Positions 46,345 through 54,622 of a stretch of DNA of 64,000 nucleotides are shown here, in pieces. The translations under genes were made by a program, and so were the position numbers. The stretch spans positions 33,385 to 97,384 of the forward strand of contig CALAXC010000153.1 of NCBI GenBank assembly GCA_937894775.1, written 5' to 3'. The number at the start of each line of letters is the position of its first letter. Position 1 is the first letter of the stretch. The DNA is from an uncultured Clostridia bacterium. Lineage in GTDB: Bacteria > Bacillota > Clostridia > Oscillospirales > CAG-272. The notes beneath the pieces are model-generated. The model searched no databases. It was not told the DNA's origin and saw only the letters and a list, made by a program, of their open reading frames with translations.

Positions 46345-46640
46345 AACTGTAAAATAAGGCCATACTAGTCGGGGAATTAGCGGAGCCCTGTACCTGAAAT
46401 CCGCTACAGCAGGGGTGAATTCCATTTCTGAGGGTTAGATCAAAGCAGTCTGACCTGCGCCTTCTGCGTTGAAGAGTGGGTCTTGCGCAATCGGGAGTTG
46501 TGAACCATGTCAGGTGGGGAACCAAGCAGCATTAAGCAATTAACTCGATGTGCCGCGAGGGTGCCTGCTCTGAGCAGGAGATGCGGATATCGTGTGGCGA
46601 CGAGATTCGATTTAATGGTGTATGGTCTTACTTTACAGTT
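46345..46640 (+). ncRNA. ffs: large-type bacterial signal recognition particle RNA
   Basis: The ends pair over more than 18 bases (46345-46365 with 46620-46640), continuing into the SRP terminal helix. The Alu-domain motifs GGGGAATTAGCGG, CCCTGTACCTGAAATCCGCT and GGGTCTTGCGCAATCGGGA follow the Bacillus subtilis scRNA order. The Ffh-binding helix 8 is present as GTCAGGTGGGGAACC, then AAGCAGCATTAAG. It is therefore the large form with an Alu domain. Mature ends may be trimmed inside this interval; a T-run follows. Its protein partner Ffh is encoded at 56837-58174. Confidence 0.93.
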
Positions 46641-46675
46641 CATTTTGTTTTATTTTTTACTAATGGGAGGTAGTT

Positions 46676-48256
46676 ATGCATCAGGCTTTATATAGAAAAT
46701 GGCGTCCGCAAACCTTTGATGATGTTTATGGGCAGGAACATATTACCTCGATTTTGAAATATGAAATACAAAACACTAAGTTTTCACATGCATATCTTTT
46801 TTGCGGTTCTCGAGGAACCGGAAAAACAACGTGCGCAAAAATACTGTCCAAGGCAGTAAACTGCGAGGCTCCGATAAATGGAAATCCTTGCAATTGCTGT
46901 GCTTCCTGCCGTTCTATTGATGCGGGAATTGCTACAGATGTGCTTGAAATGGATGCGGCATCAAATAATGGGGTTGAGCATATTCGTGATATTCGTGATG
47001 AAGTAATATATACACCGTCAGTTCTTAAATATAGAGTTTATATTGTTGACGAGGTACATATGCTCAGTGCAAGTGCTTTCAATGCACTTTTAAAGACATT
47101 GGAAGAGCCACCGGCTCATGTGGTATTTATACTTGCAACTACCGAGCTGCATAAGCTTCCTGCAACAATAATTTCGAGATGTCAGAGATATGATTTCCGT
47201 CGTATAACGACAGATGTTATAATGGAAAGACTTTCACTTATTGCGGATAGTGAAAAAATAGAATATACCCCAGATGCGTTAAGAATTATTGCTAAAATGG
47301 CACAGGGCGGAATGAGAGATGCGATAAGCTTGCTCGAGCTTTGTGCGGGAACAAGACAGAATCTTACTGCTCAGCTTGTTAATGATACGCTTGGTGCAGG
47401 AGGAAGAGAGAATCTTGAGAAAATGGCAAAAGCCATTTTGAAAAGTGACTTTGAGGCTGTTTTTGAAACTTTTTCAGAAATTGTTACTTCTTCGAAAGAT
47501 GTATCTGTGTTCTGGCAGGATCTTGTGGCTTTTTATAGAGATATGTTAGTAGTTAAAACAACGTCATTTGCTAAAAAGTATCTTGATCTTACAGATGATG
47601 AATATTTAAAGCTTAATGATCTTGCCTCTATGTTTACAAAAGAAATGCTTTTGTATCATTGTAGAGTTCTTGATGATTCTTATGCTATGATGTTAAGATC
47701 CTCTGTGGCGAAGAGAACTGTTGCAGAGATGGCTCTTGTCAAGATGTGCGATCCTATGCTTGATGATAAAACAGATGCTTTAGCATCAAGAATTTCAAAG
47801 CTTGAAAATATTATTGAAACAGGAAATTTTGTTTCGTCTGCTTATAAAGACGAGCCAAGCAAAGAGGTCAATGTTGCTTCAATGGAGCCAACGGATAATC
47901 CGGATCACCTTGCGGAAGAAAAAAATGTTGAAAAGATTGAAACTGAAGTTACTCTTAAAGTTCTCAGAGGATGGAATGAGGTTGCACAAAAGGTTGCACT
48001 TTCAAATTCAGATCCTTCATTGATAGGCTTTTTAAAGATGGGAAAGGCATTGATAGATACAAACGGTCATATATATATAAGATTTCCAAACGACTTTGCT
48101 TTAGATCTTGCAGTTAGCAATCGAAAGGTGAAGGATTCGATATGTGCTACCTTGTCATCGTTGTTAAAGCGAGCACTTACTGAAAAAGAAATAACTTTCG
48201 GCGTTTTTGAAGGAAATGAAAATTCTGCCGAAGAATTAGACGAGTTAAATATTTAA
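46676..48256 (+). CDS. dnaX: DNA polymerase III subunit gamma/tau
   Basis: This 526-residue clamp-loader ATPase has Walker A GSRGTGKTT, the zinc-binding cysteines (CxxC within NPCNCCASC), the DEVH motif in VDEVHMLS and a sensor 1 region ending in ISRCQRYDF. A less conserved tau-like tail follows (about 370-526). It opens the classic dnaX-ybaB-recR group, just after SRP RNA. GGGAGG precedes the ATG. Confidence 0.96.
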   Translation: MHQALYRKWRPQTFDDVYGQEHITSILKYEIQNTKFSHAYLFCGSRGTGKTTCAKILSKAVNCEAPINGNPCNCCASCRSIDAGIATDVLEMDAASNNGVEHIRDIRDEVIYTPSVLKYRVYIVDEVHMLSASAFNALLKTLEEPPAHVVFILATTELHKLPATIISRCQRYDFRRITTDVIMERLSLIADSEKIEYTPDALRIIAKMAQGGMRDAISLLELCAGTRQNLTAQLVNDTLGAGGRENLEKMAKAILKSDFEAVFETFSEIVTSSKDVSVFWQDLVAFYRDMLVVKTTSFAKKYLDLTDDEYLKLNDLASMFTKEMLLYHCRVLDDSYAMMLRSSVAKRTVAEMALVKMCDPMLDDKTDALASRISKLENIIETGNFVSSAYKDEPSKEVNVASMEPTDNPDHLAEEKNVEKIETEVTLKVLRGWNEVAQKVALSNSDPSLIGFLKMGKALIDTNGHIYIRFPNDFALDLAVSNRKVKDSICATLSSLLKRALTEKEITFGVFEGNENSAEELDELNI

Positions 48257-48280
48257 GTAAAATAAAAGGAGATAAAAACA

Positions 48281-48628
48281 ATGAGAGCAAATATACCGAA
48301 GGGAATGGGTGGCGGTCCTCAGAATATGAACGCAATGATCAAGCAGGCACAGAAGATGCAGGAAGATATGGAAGCTCTTCAGGCTGAGCTTGATGAAAGA
48401 GAATATGATATTTCTGCGGGCGGCGGAGTTGTAGGTGTTAAGATCAACGGTAAGAAAGAAATACTTGCAATTGATATAAAGCCTGAAATAGTTGATCCCG
48501 ATGATATTGAAACACTTTCTGATATTCTTGTCGCTGCAGTTAATGAGGCTATAAAGAGAGTAGAGGAAACTAACAGTGCCGAAATGTCTAAGGTTACTGG
48601 AAATATGTCTATGCCTGGACTCTTCTGA
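48281..48628 (+). CDS. YbaB/EbfC family nucleoid-associated protein
   Basis: The 115-residue protein has a Gly/Met-rich start (KGMGGGPQNMNAMIKQAQKMQ), a helical pair and the VVGVKINGKKEILAIDIKPE beta core typical of YbaB, a dimeric DNA-binding protein. It is always found between dnaX and recR. AAGGAG precedes ATG, 24 bases after dnaX. Confidence 0.94.
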   Translation: MRANIPKGMGGGPQNMNAMIKQAQKMQEDMEALQAELDEREYDISAGGGVVGVKINGKKEILAIDIKPEIVDPDDIETLSDILVAAVNEAIKRVEETNSAEMSKVTGNMSMPGLF

Positions 48629-48645
48629 TTGTATTTTAGTATAAT

Positions 48646-49245
48646 ATGACAGAATATATTGAGGCTATACAACGTCTTGCAGAGCAATTCGGACGTTTAC
48701 AGGGGGTAGGGCGCAAAACGGCTCTAAGAATGGCTTTTTCTGTTATTGAACTCGATAGAGAGGCTGCTGAAGAATTTGCGGCGGCAATAATTGAAGCTAA
48801 GGAAAAGATTCACGAATGTCCAATATGCGGTAATCTTACCGATAAGGAGACTTGTTCTGTTTGCGATGATGTTGAACGAAACAAAAAGCTTATCTGCGTT
48901 GTTGAAGATGTACGTGCAGTTATGTCTATGGAAAAAGTAAGGGAGTATCGCGGGGTATATCACGTTTTAGGCGGAGTTATTTCTCCAATGAACGGCATTA
49001 CACCCGATAAAATACGTTTTTCCGAACTTATTGCACGTGTTAATCAAGATGAGGTGGAAGAGGTTATAGTAGCGACAAATCCGACGCCTGACGGAGAAGT
49101 CACAGCAATGTATATTTCAAGATATCTTAAGCCTCTTGGCGTTAAAGTTACAAGACTTGCTTATGGAGTTCCTGTGGGATCTGATCTTGAATATACCGAT
49201 GAGATAACTTTGGGCAGAGCACTTGAGGGACGTCGTGATGTTTAA
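48646..49245 (+). CDS. recR: recombination mediator protein RecR
   Basis: This 199-residue protein has the N-terminal helix-hairpin-helix (LQGVGRKTALRMAF), a four-cysteine zinc finger (CPICGN and CSVCDD), and a Toprim domain (VVEDVRAVMSME to ATNPTPDGEVTAMYI). With RecO it loads RecA at gaps. No clear Shine-Dalgarno precedes ATG 48646, suggesting coupling with ybaB 17 bases upstream. Confidence 0.96.
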   Translation: MTEYIEAIQRLAEQFGRLQGVGRKTALRMAFSVIELDREAAEEFAAAIIEAKEKIHECPICGNLTDKETCSVCDDVERNKKLICVVEDVRAVMSMEKVREYRGVYHVLGGVISPMNGITPDKIRFSELIARVNQDEVEEVIVATNPTPDGEVTAMYISRYLKPLGVKVTRLAYGVPVGSDLEYTDEITLGRALEGRRDV

Positions 49246-49270
49246 TTTTATTTGTTAGGAGATATGTTGT

Positions 49271-50248
49271 ATGAATACTGTTTTGAAAAACGGAGAAAAA
49301 TGGTTTGACACAGATGGAAATATAATTCACGCTCACGGTGGTGGAATTATAAAAAAAGGCGATACATATTATTGGTATGGAGAAGACAGACGTGATAACA
49401 TATATATAAGTTGTTATGCTTCAAAGGATCTTATGAATTGGGAATTCAGAAATCATTTGATCACGACCAACTCTAAAACTGAAAATATAGGTATTTCCGA
49501 TGATTTGAACCTTATAAATGATGGAACCAAGATAAATCTTGAACGTCCTAAAATGATATATAGCGAAAAGCTTGGAAAGTATGTTCTTTGGATACATTAT
49601 GAAAACGGAAAGAATTATCTTCAGGCAGCTATTGCGGTGGCAACTTGTGATACTCCTGACGGTGATTTTACATATCACGGTTATTATAATCCAATGGGAG
49701 AAATGTCAAGAGATTGTACTATATTTATAGATAGAAACGGTAAACCTTATTTTGCATCAGCAGCGGTTGACAATGCAGATCTTCACATTTATTCTATGAC
49801 AGATGATTGCCTTAAGGCGGATAAGCTTGTAAATGTTCTTTTCCCCGGAAAGTTCAGAGAGGCTCCTGCATTCTTTGATAGCGGTGATGAAATATATCTT
49901 CTTACTTCACAATGTACAAACTGGTGTCCTAATCAGTGCGGTTGGTCGAAATCAAAAACTGTTGAAGGTAAATGGCAGGATAATGCCGTTTTTGGTGACG
50001 ATACCACTTACCGCACACAGCCTGCTTTTGTGCTTACACTTGATATTGCAGGCAAAAAACAGTTTGTATACGTAGGTGACCGTTGGGGTGGAAGTAATTG
50101 GGATCTGGATCTTGATCATTTTCAATATATGGAATCTTGTTATTATTTTGCACCGATAAGTGTTGATGCGAATGGAGATTTTGTTTTTGAGGAATGTAAT
50201 TCGTTTAAATTTGACATGAACGGTGAAGGCTTTATAAAAGTTGATTAA
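49271..50248 (+). CDS. GH43-like glycoside hydrolase
   Basis: This 325-residue protein has the five-bladed propeller pattern of GH43: the first blade WFDTDGNIIHAHGGGIIKKGDTYYWYGE, which resembles exo-beta-1,3-galactanase-type members, then ERPKMIY, MSRDCTIFID and REAPAFF, where GH43 acids are expected. No signal peptide, so it is probably cytosolic or acts on imported oligosaccharides. Substrate not predictable. GGAGA lies upstream. A strong terminator follows. Confidence 0.78.
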   Translation: MNTVLKNGEKWFDTDGNIIHAHGGGIIKKGDTYYWYGEDRRDNIYISCYASKDLMNWEFRNHLITTNSKTENIGISDDLNLINDGTKINLERPKMIYSEKLGKYVLWIHYENGKNYLQAAIAVATCDTPDGDFTYHGYYNPMGEMSRDCTIFIDRNGKPYFASAAVDNADLHIYSMTDDCLKADKLVNVLFPGKFREAPAFFDSGDEIYLLTSQCTNWCPNQCGWSKSKTVEGKWQDNAVFGDDTTYRTQPAFVLTLDIAGKKQFVYVGDRWGGSNWDLDLDHFQYMESCYYFAPISVDANGDFVFEECNSFKFDMNGEGFIKVD

Positions 50249-50250
50249 CA

Positions 50251-50293
50251 AAAAATGCTATCTCGAAAATTTTGCTTTGAGATAGCATTTTTA
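50251..50293 (+). terminator. terminator after the dnaX-recR-GH43 unit
   Basis: AAAAATGCTATCTC pairs with GAGATAGCATTTTT around a 14-base loop. Confidence 0.85.
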
Positions 50294-50324
50294 ATATTGA
50301 TTTTTGGTAGAGAGGGTGATATGC

Positions 50325-51533
50325 TTGGAAAGAATAATATTCCACGTAGATGTTAATAGCGCATTTCTTTCTTGGGAGGCAGCAAGAAGAGTAAAAAATG
50401 GAGAAGATGACATAAGATTGATCCCTTCTATTATTGGCGGAGATAGAAGTAAGCGCACGGGTGTTGTTCTTGCAAAATCTATTCCTGCAAAGAAATGTGG
50501 AATAAAAACAGGTGAGCCTGTTGCTATGGCTCTTCGTAAGTGTCCGCAACTTTTTATGGTAAAACCCGATTTTTCTTTATATGAACATAATTCTCGGGAA
50601 TTTATTAAGATATGCAGTGAATATGCACCAATCGTTGAAAAGTTTTCGATTGATGAATGCTTTTTGGATATGAGCGGAATGAGTAAAATTTATCCTGATA
50701 TTATCGCGGTCGCATTTGAAATAAAAGATAGAATAAAAAAAGAATTGGGTTTCACGGTAAATGTTGGCATTGGATCTAATAAATTACTTGCAAAAATGGC
50801 AAGTGATTTTGAAAAGCCAGATAAGGTGCATACATTGTTTGAAAGTGAAATTCAGAGAAAAATGTGGAATTTACCTATAAGAGATCTTTTTTCTGTGGGT
50901 GAAGCTACGGCGCAGAGACTCGAAAAAGCATATATAAAAACTATAGGTGAACTTGCTCGATTGGACATAAATATTCTTAAATCCTTAGTGGGTGTGAAGT
51001 TAGGGGAACATTTATATAATTATGCTAACGGTATAGATGAATCACCAGTTCTTGAATGCAGAGAAAGGGCAAAGGGGTATAGTAATTCTATCACTCTTGA
51101 ATATGATGTTCAAAGTATGACAGAGGCAGAAAACATTTTGCTTGCGTTAGTCGATGTCACGGCCATGCGTATGCGTACAGATGGAGCGAAAGCCTATTGT
51201 GTTGGTGTTACAGTCAGAGATTCCAACTTTCAGGACAAGGCACACCAAAAGAAATTGGTTGTGGCTACCGACATAACCAATGAATTATTTGTGGTTGTGA
51301 AGCAACTTTTCTCGGAATTGTGGGATAGAAGAAAGCCGTTGCGACTGTTAGGCGTTTCACTGACAGACGTAATATTTGATGATGATGTTCAAATATCATT
51401 TTTCAATAATGAAGAAAGAGAGAAAGCACGGGCTATAGATAAAACTGTTGATAATATACGTGCGAGATTTGGAAAGGATACGATCGTTCGCGGTGGGATC
51501 TATAAAAAGAATATAAAAGTAGGAAAGAAATAA
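50325..51533 (+). CDS. dinB: DNA polymerase IV (Y-family)
   Basis: The 402-residue translesion polymerase has DVNSAFLSWEA with the first metal Asp, SIDECFLDMSG with the catalytic Asp-Glu pair, a helix-hairpin-helix thumb and a little-finger domain to the end. TTG 50325 is chosen as start: AGAGGG (50311-50316) is eight bases upstream and the protein then starts MERIIFHVDVNSAF as in relatives. No LexA-type operator was recognised. A symmetrical terminator follows. Confidence 0.94.
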   Translation: MERIIFHVDVNSAFLSWEAARRVKNGEDDIRLIPSIIGGDRSKRTGVVLAKSIPAKKCGIKTGEPVAMALRKCPQLFMVKPDFSLYEHNSREFIKICSEYAPIVEKFSIDECFLDMSGMSKIYPDIIAVAFEIKDRIKKELGFTVNVGIGSNKLLAKMASDFEKPDKVHTLFESEIQRKMWNLPIRDLFSVGEATAQRLEKAYIKTIGELARLDINILKSLVGVKLGEHLYNYANGIDESPVLECRERAKGYSNSITLEYDVQSMTEAENILLALVDVTAMRMRTDGAKAYCVGVTVRDSNFQDKAHQKKLVVATDITNELFVVVKQLFSELWDRRKPLRLLGVSLTDVIFDDDVQISFFNNEEREKARAIDKTVDNIRARFGKDTIVRGGIYKKNIKVGKK

Positions 51534-51551
51534 AAAACAAATAATGAAGAT

Positions 51552-51583
51552 AAAAAATAGCCGACAAATGTCGGCTATTTTTT
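51552..51583. terminator. bidirectional terminator between dinB and the solute-binding protein gene
   Basis: AAAAATAGCCGACA-AA-TGTCGGCTATTTTT gives a perfect stem with T-runs on both strands. Confidence 0.9.
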
Positions 51584-51588
51584 ATTGT

Positions 51589-53391
51589 TTATTCCTCTGC
51601 GGGAATATATTTTTCAAAGTCTTTAAGCTTTGTCTTGGTAAATACGGCTACCTGATAGTAAGTAAATTCAATGTTTGAAAGTTCTTTGCTTTGCATTGTG
51701 GCAGACTGATTAAACACTATAGGAATAATAGGCATATCCGCAACAAGGATGTCTTCTGCTTCGTGGAGAAGAATGGCTCTGGTGGTAGCATCTGCTTCTA
51801 TCGAAGCAGCTTCGATCTTTGCGTTGTAATTAGCGTTGTTATATCCGCTTACGTGAGGTTTAACCGTAAATTCAGGGGACTGCGCATGGCTGGTTGCATT
51901 GCCCGAGAATCCAAATGCAAAGGGTGCGAGAACCGAAAAAGCATCTGCTGAATAAGCTACGTAATCGATTGCGGCAACATCGAAATCGCCTGCGATTAAC
52001 TTTTCAGCGAAAATATCATCTTTAACACCTGCTATTTTTTCACCGGTGCTCAAAGCTTTATCTTGGTTATCTACATTTTTTACCTTGTCAACAGATACCT
52101 TAAATCCAAGATCGGACCAAGATGCTGCAACAAGCTCCGCTATTTTCACGTGAACATCATCGTATTCGGGAACTGAAATCTTGAAGGAGTACTTAGAAGG
52201 TGTGATTTTTGCCTCATTGAGCTTTGCTAAAGCTGCATCTTTATTTGCTGTTGTAACTATGCTGTTAGCAGAAGCATCTCTGAAAGTCTTATCTTTGCTA
52301 TTTGCATTAAATACACCGTTAGGAACGATACCCGTTGCAGGATCTGCAAAAACTATTGCTTGAGCGATCGCGGTTCTGTCGATAGCGAGGGAAAGTGCAT
52401 TTCTAACAGCAGCATTAGCAAAAAGTTTTTCGCCGTTTATCTCAGCATTTTCGTTAAGTATATAGGAATGAGTGCTTAATGCATTTGTTATTGTTGCGTG
52501 ATTTTTCCAATCGTCAATGGAATATTTGGAACGTACTGAAAGCGGAATATCTCCAACAAAGAATATTTCACCGTTTTCAAAATCAGTTAATATCTGCTCT
52601 GCGTTCTTGGTATAATCAACTATCAATCTGAAAGGGGTTACTGATTTGTCAGGAGCATCTTCCATAAAGTTCCTGCGGTAATAAGCATTTCTTTCAAGGG
52701 TAATTCCTGCATTTTCAGCTGTATAAGAAACCGATCTTACACGGAAAGGACCGCTAGTGACAAGAAGCGAAGGACTCTTAGCCCAGTCATTTGCAACGGC
52801 TACTCTCGAAAGAACATCTTCTCTCAAAGGAGCAAGTGCATAGCTGGTAAGTTTTATAAGGAAGTTGTCATAATCGATGTTTTTATCTTCAAATGTGATT
52901 TCAATATCTGTATTATTAAGAGCTGACATTCCAACGTCATCAACGGTTACGTCGCCTTCTTTAGCAGCTTTTGCATTCTTTATATCAAAGAGGAGCGAAG
53001 CAGCTTCAAATGAGTTCTCGGGAGAGAGAATTCTTTGCCAAGCAAAAACTACGTCATTCGCGTTGATAGCATTACCGTCAGACCAGAATGTGTCAGATCT
53101 GAGCTCGATAAACATTGTTTTATTGGTTTTATCGAATTTATAATTCTTTACAAGTGATTTTTCTGCCTTTCCGTCTTTGTTAAGAATGAAAAGATTGTCA
53201 AATAAGAGAGAAGCTATTTTCAAAGCAGAATCATTTTTGTAAGCTTCAGCAGGATCGAAGTTGTACACCGGATCGCTCAGATACATTTTGATATGAGCAC
53301 CGTCAATCTCCTCATCTTTATTACCTCCGCAACTTACAAATGAAGTAAGGATCATTATTAAGCAGAGAAAAAGAGCTAAAATTTTCTTCAT
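51589..53391 (-). CDS. peptide-type ABC transporter substrate-binding lipoprotein (family 5)
   Basis: This 600-residue protein has a lipoprotein signal peptide with cysteine in FVSCGG (about residue 21). Its family 5 (OppA/DppA) solute-binding fold shows in the N-terminal DPVYNFDPAEAY motif, LFDNLF, the DVVFAWQRILSPEN signature and IPIVFNQS near the end. It would capture peptides or a similar ligand at the membrane surface. No permease or ATPase gene is nearby, so its transporter partner is elsewhere or it acts alone. Confidence 0.9.
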   Translation of the reverse strand: MKKILALFLCLIMILTSFVSCGGNKDEEIDGAHIKMYLSDPVYNFDPAEAYKNDSALKIASLLFDNLFILNKDGKAEKSLVKNYKFDKTNKTMFIELRSDTFWSDGNAINANDVVFAWQRILSPENSFEAASLLFDIKNAKAAKEGDVTVDDVGMSALNNTDIEITFEDKNIDYDNFLIKLTSYALAPLREDVLSRVAVANDWAKSPSLLVTSGPFRVRSVSYTAENAGITLERNAYYRRNFMEDAPDKSVTPFRLIVDYTKNAEQILTDFENGEIFFVGDIPLSVRSKYSIDDWKNHATITNALSTHSYILNENAEINGEKLFANAAVRNALSLAIDRTAIAQAIVFADPATGIVPNGVFNANSKDKTFRDASANSIVTTANKDAALAKLNEAKITPSKYSFKISVPEYDDVHVKIAELVAASWSDLGFKVSVDKVKNVDNQDKALSTGEKIAGVKDDIFAEKLIAGDFDVAAIDYVAYSADAFSVLAPFAFGFSGNATSHAQSPEFTVKPHVSGYNNANYNAKIEAASIEADATTRAILLHEAEDILVADMPIIPIVFNQSATMQSKELSNIEFTYYQVAVFTKTKLKDFEKYIPAEE

Positions 53392-53451
53392 AACTTATGT
53401 AAACCTCCTGTGGTTTTAACTTGTGTCAACACACATTAATATACATTGTAT

Positions 53452-53480
53452 ATTATATCATTTTTAGTCAATAAAATCAA
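53452..53480 (-). promoter_or_regulatory. promoter of the solute-binding protein gene
   Basis: On the minus strand TTGATT (53475-53480) and TATAAT (53452-53457) are 17 bp apart. Confidence 0.65.
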
Positions 53481-53515
53481 TCGCCAAAGAGCCAAGATTT
53501 CTACTTTTGGCTATT

Positions 53516-53545
53516 TGCACAATCTCCATATGTTTTAATTGTGCA
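53516..53545. promoter_or_regulatory. inverted repeat between two divergent promoters, possible operator
   Basis: TGCACAAT (53516-53523) and ATTGTGCA (53538-53545) form a perfect 8-bp inverted repeat between the divergent solute-binding protein and regulator genes. The intergenic stretch 53392-53717 holds no gene. Confidence 0.35.
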
Positions 53546-53624
53546 TTTTCACACAAATTTCTTTTGCACGAAAAGTGTCAAATAATAGTATGATAAAATT
53601 AAAAACAATATAAAAATCAAAAAA

Positions 53625-53654
53625 TTTCGAAAATGGAAATATTTTTTCGAAAAT
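53625..53654. promoter_or_regulatory. paired TTTCGAAA boxes, candidate operator of the LexA-like regulator
   Basis: The palindrome TTTCGAAA, extended to TTTCGAAAAT, occurs at 53625-53634 and 53645-53654, exactly 20 bp apart. The second box ends four bases before the -35 box of the regulator gene. Confidence 0.4.
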
Positions 53655-53657
53655 CTA

Positions 53658-53686
53658 TTTACAAATGTTAGAAAATATGGTATAAT
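53658..53686 (+). promoter_or_regulatory. promoter of the LexA-like regulator
   Basis: TTTACA (53658-53663) and TATAAT (53681-53686) are 17 bp apart. Confidence 0.7.
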
Positions 53687-53717
53687 TATTCCGTAAATGG
53701 AACAAGGAGATGAAAAG

Positions 53718-54533
53718 ATGGATTATATAAGCAGAATTAAACAGGTGAAAGCAGAAAAAAAGATAACGAATGAAAAACTTTCTGAGCTTACAGGGATACC
53801 GCTTAGTACGGTCAGTAAAATACTTGCAGGAATAAGCGATTCACCGAAGCTTTCAAATATGGTGCTTATTGCCCGAGCTCTTGGCTGCACTTTGGATTAT
53901 ATAGTCAGCGGAACGCCGCAAAACAACAATAATTATACTTTGAATGAGCTTGAAATAGAGCTTATCGAAAAATACCGTCAGCTTGATGGATATGGAAAAG
54001 ATCTTGTTGAAGTCGTTACTCAAAAAGAATTTGACCGAGTAGGAATGATTTCAGAAAAAGTATCTGCTTTACCAACTTCTTCTGTTATTGAATCTGAGCA
54101 AAAGACCGCAAAAATACTTGTTCCACCCAAATCATTCTTTCAAGAAAAGAATCTATCTTCGGCAAGCAGATCTGTTCTTCTTTATGATCTGCCTGTGTCT
54201 GCCGGTCCCGGAGTATATCTTGACGAGGCGCTTGCTGATACTATTGTGATCCCCGATAATGAAAAGACACAAAGCACATCCTATGCTTTAAGAATAAGCG
54301 GTCACAGTATGGAGCCGAGATATACCGACGGAGATATAGTTTTGGTTGAAGAAACAAAGAATGTAGATGTGGGCGAACTTGGTATTTTCATACTTGACGG
54401 AAACGGATATTTCAAAAAATACGGTGGAGATCGTTTGATATCGCTTAATTCCGAATATGGAGATATTCTTTTAAAAGACTATGTTGAAGCTGTTTGCTGT
54501 GGACGTGTTGTAGGTAAGCTTAAGAGAAAATAA
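53718..54533 (+). CDS. XRE-family regulator with LexA-like S24 autoprotease domain
   Basis: This 271-residue protein has an N-terminal helix-turn-helix (about 5-65, TNEKLSELTGIPLSTVSKIL) and a C-terminal S24 peptidase domain. The expected Ala-Gly cleavage site is A162-G163 (VSAGPGVYLDE), the nucleophile is S197 (SGHSMEP) and the general base K233 (GYFKKYGG). It should be a repressor that cleaves itself on a stress signal such as RecA filaments. ATG 53718 is chosen over ATG 53697, which is nearly at the predicted transcript start; AAGGAG (53704-53709) is eight bases before 53718. Confidence 0.88.
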   Translation: MDYISRIKQVKAEKKITNEKLSELTGIPLSTVSKILAGISDSPKLSNMVLIARALGCTLDYIVSGTPQNNNNYTLNELEIELIEKYRQLDGYGKDLVEVVTQKEFDRVGMISEKVSALPTSSVIESEQKTAKILVPPKSFFQEKNLSSASRSVLLYDLPVSAGPGVYLDEALADTIVIPDNEKTQSTSYALRISGHSMEPRYTDGDIVLVEETKNVDVGELGIFILDGNGYFKKYGGDRLISLNSEYGDILLKDYVEAVCCGRVVGKLKRK

Positions 54534-54538
54534 ATCAT

Positions 54539-54571
54539 TAAAAAAATACGCGCGAAAGTGCGTATTTTTTT
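54539..54571 (+). terminator. terminator of the LexA-like regulator gene
   Basis: AAAAAAATACGC and GCGTATTTTTTT pair around GCGAAAGT, with a T-run. Confidence 0.82.
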
Positions 54572-54622
54572 GTTATTTGTTAAAAATAAAGAAAAAAGGA
54601 GAATATATAATATAATTGAATT

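Noticed and set aside
46440..46695. Two short frames inside the SRP RNA region
   Set aside because: The sequence is fully explained by SRP RNA conservation and pairing.
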